Part shown: one piece after another, positions 52,357 through 53,061 of the stretch
How positions within the stretch are numbered: position 1 is the first letter of the stretch
How the letters are laid out: the number at the start of each line of letters is the position of its first letter
Source: Lawsonibacter asaccharolyticus
GTDB lineage: Bacteria > Bacillota > Clostridia > Oscillospirales > Oscillospiraceae
Direction: 5' to 3'
DNA: 53,061 nucleotides
NCBI GenBank assembly: GCA_003112755.1
Contig: BFBT01000004.1
Span: 1 to 53,061 of the forward strand
Notes under the pieces: model-generated
Seen by the model: only the letters and a program-made list of their open reading frames with translations
What the model was told of the DNA's origin: nothing
Databases searched by the model: none
Translations under genes and position numbers: made by a program

Positions 52357-53061
52357 CTATGGCAGATAGCTGCGGGGGTTTGTCCGCTGGCCGTTGACGC
52401 GCACCTCGAAGTGGAGGTGGGGGCCCGTGGAACGCCCGGTGGAGCCGGACAGGGCGATCACATCCCCGGCCTTCACCGTCCGTCCCACCGATGCCAGCAG
52501 CTGGGAGCAGTGGCCGTAGAGGGTAGACAGCCCATTCCCGTGGTCGATCATGATGTAATAGCCGTATCCGCCCCGGTTGTAGGTAGACACCGTCACAGTT
52601 CCAGGCAGGGCGGCGCGGATGGGTGTACCTGTGGGGACCGCCAGGTCCATGCCGGTATGACCCCTCCGCTCTCCCGTGATAGGGTCAATACGGTTGCCAA
52701 ACTCAGAGGTGACCACACTCCGCCAGTTCTCCCCGATGGGGGAGCAGAAGCCGTCCGCCCCGATGAACGGTACATCGGCCCCCTCGAAGCTGCCGCTTCC
52801 CCCCGTATAGCCGTAGCGGATGAGGCTGTAGATGCTCTCCGCGTTGCTCCGCTGGTCCTCTGTGATCTCCACGCCCATGGCGGCGTGGAGATTTTCATAG
52901 ACCGCCTCCAGATCCTTAATGGGCACGGCCACCGTGTAGGTTTCTTCCTCCTCTGTGTTGGTCCCGTCCTCATGTTCCACGGTGACAGTCCGGGTGCGCT
53001 CCTCATAGGTGACGAAGCAGTCCGCGAATTTCCGGCAGTCCTGCTGGCCGGGGCTGTCCGC
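52357..53061 (-). CDS. M23 (LytM) peptidase of the conjugation machinery, C-terminal part
   Basis: Open to the window edge, so the N-terminus is missing. M23 motifs: GHTGMDLAVPTGTPI (HxxxD), SEFGNRIDPITGERR before it, LYGHCSQLL, and the HLHFEVRVNG metal motif. Upstream KDLEAVYENLHAAMGV and SNAESIYSLIRYGYTG are typical of CD1108-like element proteins. It cuts peptidoglycan cross-links to open the wall for the transfer channel. Confidence 0.88.
   Translation of the reverse strand, partial: ADSPGQQDCRKFADCFVTYEERTRTVTVEHEDGTNTEEEETYTVAVPIKDLEAVYENLHAAMGVEITEDQRSNAESIYSLIRYGYTGGSGSFEGADVPFIGADGFCSPIGENWRSVVTSEFGNRIDPITGERRGHTGMDLAVPTGTPIRAALPGTVTVSTYNRGGYGYYIMIDHGNGLSTLYGHCSQLLASVGRTVKAGDVIALSGSTGRSTGPHLHFEVRVNGQRTNPRSYLP

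Noticed and set aside
1..53061. tRNA or rRNA genes
   Set aside because: None recognised by eye on either strand, so no tRNA attachment site can be proposed for the element.

Overview
The window looks like part of a gut Clostridia chromosome, most likely an Oscillospiraceae relative (Flavonifractor/Oscillibacter type). The reasons are G+C-rich codon use, strong GGAGG-type ribosome sites, a RND/TolC-type efflux set in an otherwise Gram-positive gene background, and Firmicutes-type conjugative element genes. I had only the sequence, so family names come from recognised motifs and not from searches.

Layout. (1) 1-5.3 kb: chromosomal-type efflux operon (TolC-like protein, lipoprotein adaptor, RND permease; minus strand) facing away from an OmpR-type response regulator and histidine kinase (plus strand). 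Two matching GTTTAC direct-repeat boxes in the gap suggest that the regulator drives both promoters. (2) 5.5-15.0 kb: mobile-element genes on the minus strand: BRO-type antirepressor, LMW tyrosine phosphatase, DUF1016-type and DUF4241-type proteins, metallophosphoesterase, a translationally coupled trio of serine recombinases whose middle member has no catalytic domain, a 48-aa protein, a resolvase-like protein lacking the catalytic serine, a hairpin-rich non-coding stretch and a sigma-like factor. (3) 15.2-15.8 kb: a 60-bp palindrome, a terminator and a 5'-truncated SLH-domain gene, which looks like a junction. (4) 15.8-30.6 kb: regulators and a cargo array on the plus strand. At five places an unlike, often A+T-rich gene (Imm1-like, SUKH-like, three unknown) starts inside or exactly at the stop codon of a G+C-rich repeated reading frame ending PYSEERREAARKFAREHN. 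An IS256-type element interrupts the array. (5) 31-39.6 kb: three unknown minus-strand genes, two tandem XRE regulators, and a ~4.1-kb element with two IS3-type transposases in one operon. (6) 39.8-53 kb: conjugation module on the minus strand: HTH protein, VirD4/TraG-type coupling ATPase, DUF3991/toprim protein, MobP-type relaxase with Sel1 repeats, RHH accessory protein, a possible oriT, several element proteins and an M23 hydrolase cut by the window edge.

Regions 2-6 read as one or two overlapping integrative conjugative elements: recombinases for integration and excision, regulators, cargo, relaxase and coupling protein for transfer, and a cell-wall hydrolase for crossing the wall.

Caution: many genes at 1-9.7 kb and 45.5-52 kb are broken by single-base changes, mostly in homopolymer runs, while 9.7-45.5 kb is nearly free of them. 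I treat these as probable sequence errors, annotate the genes as restored and state where each frame breaks.
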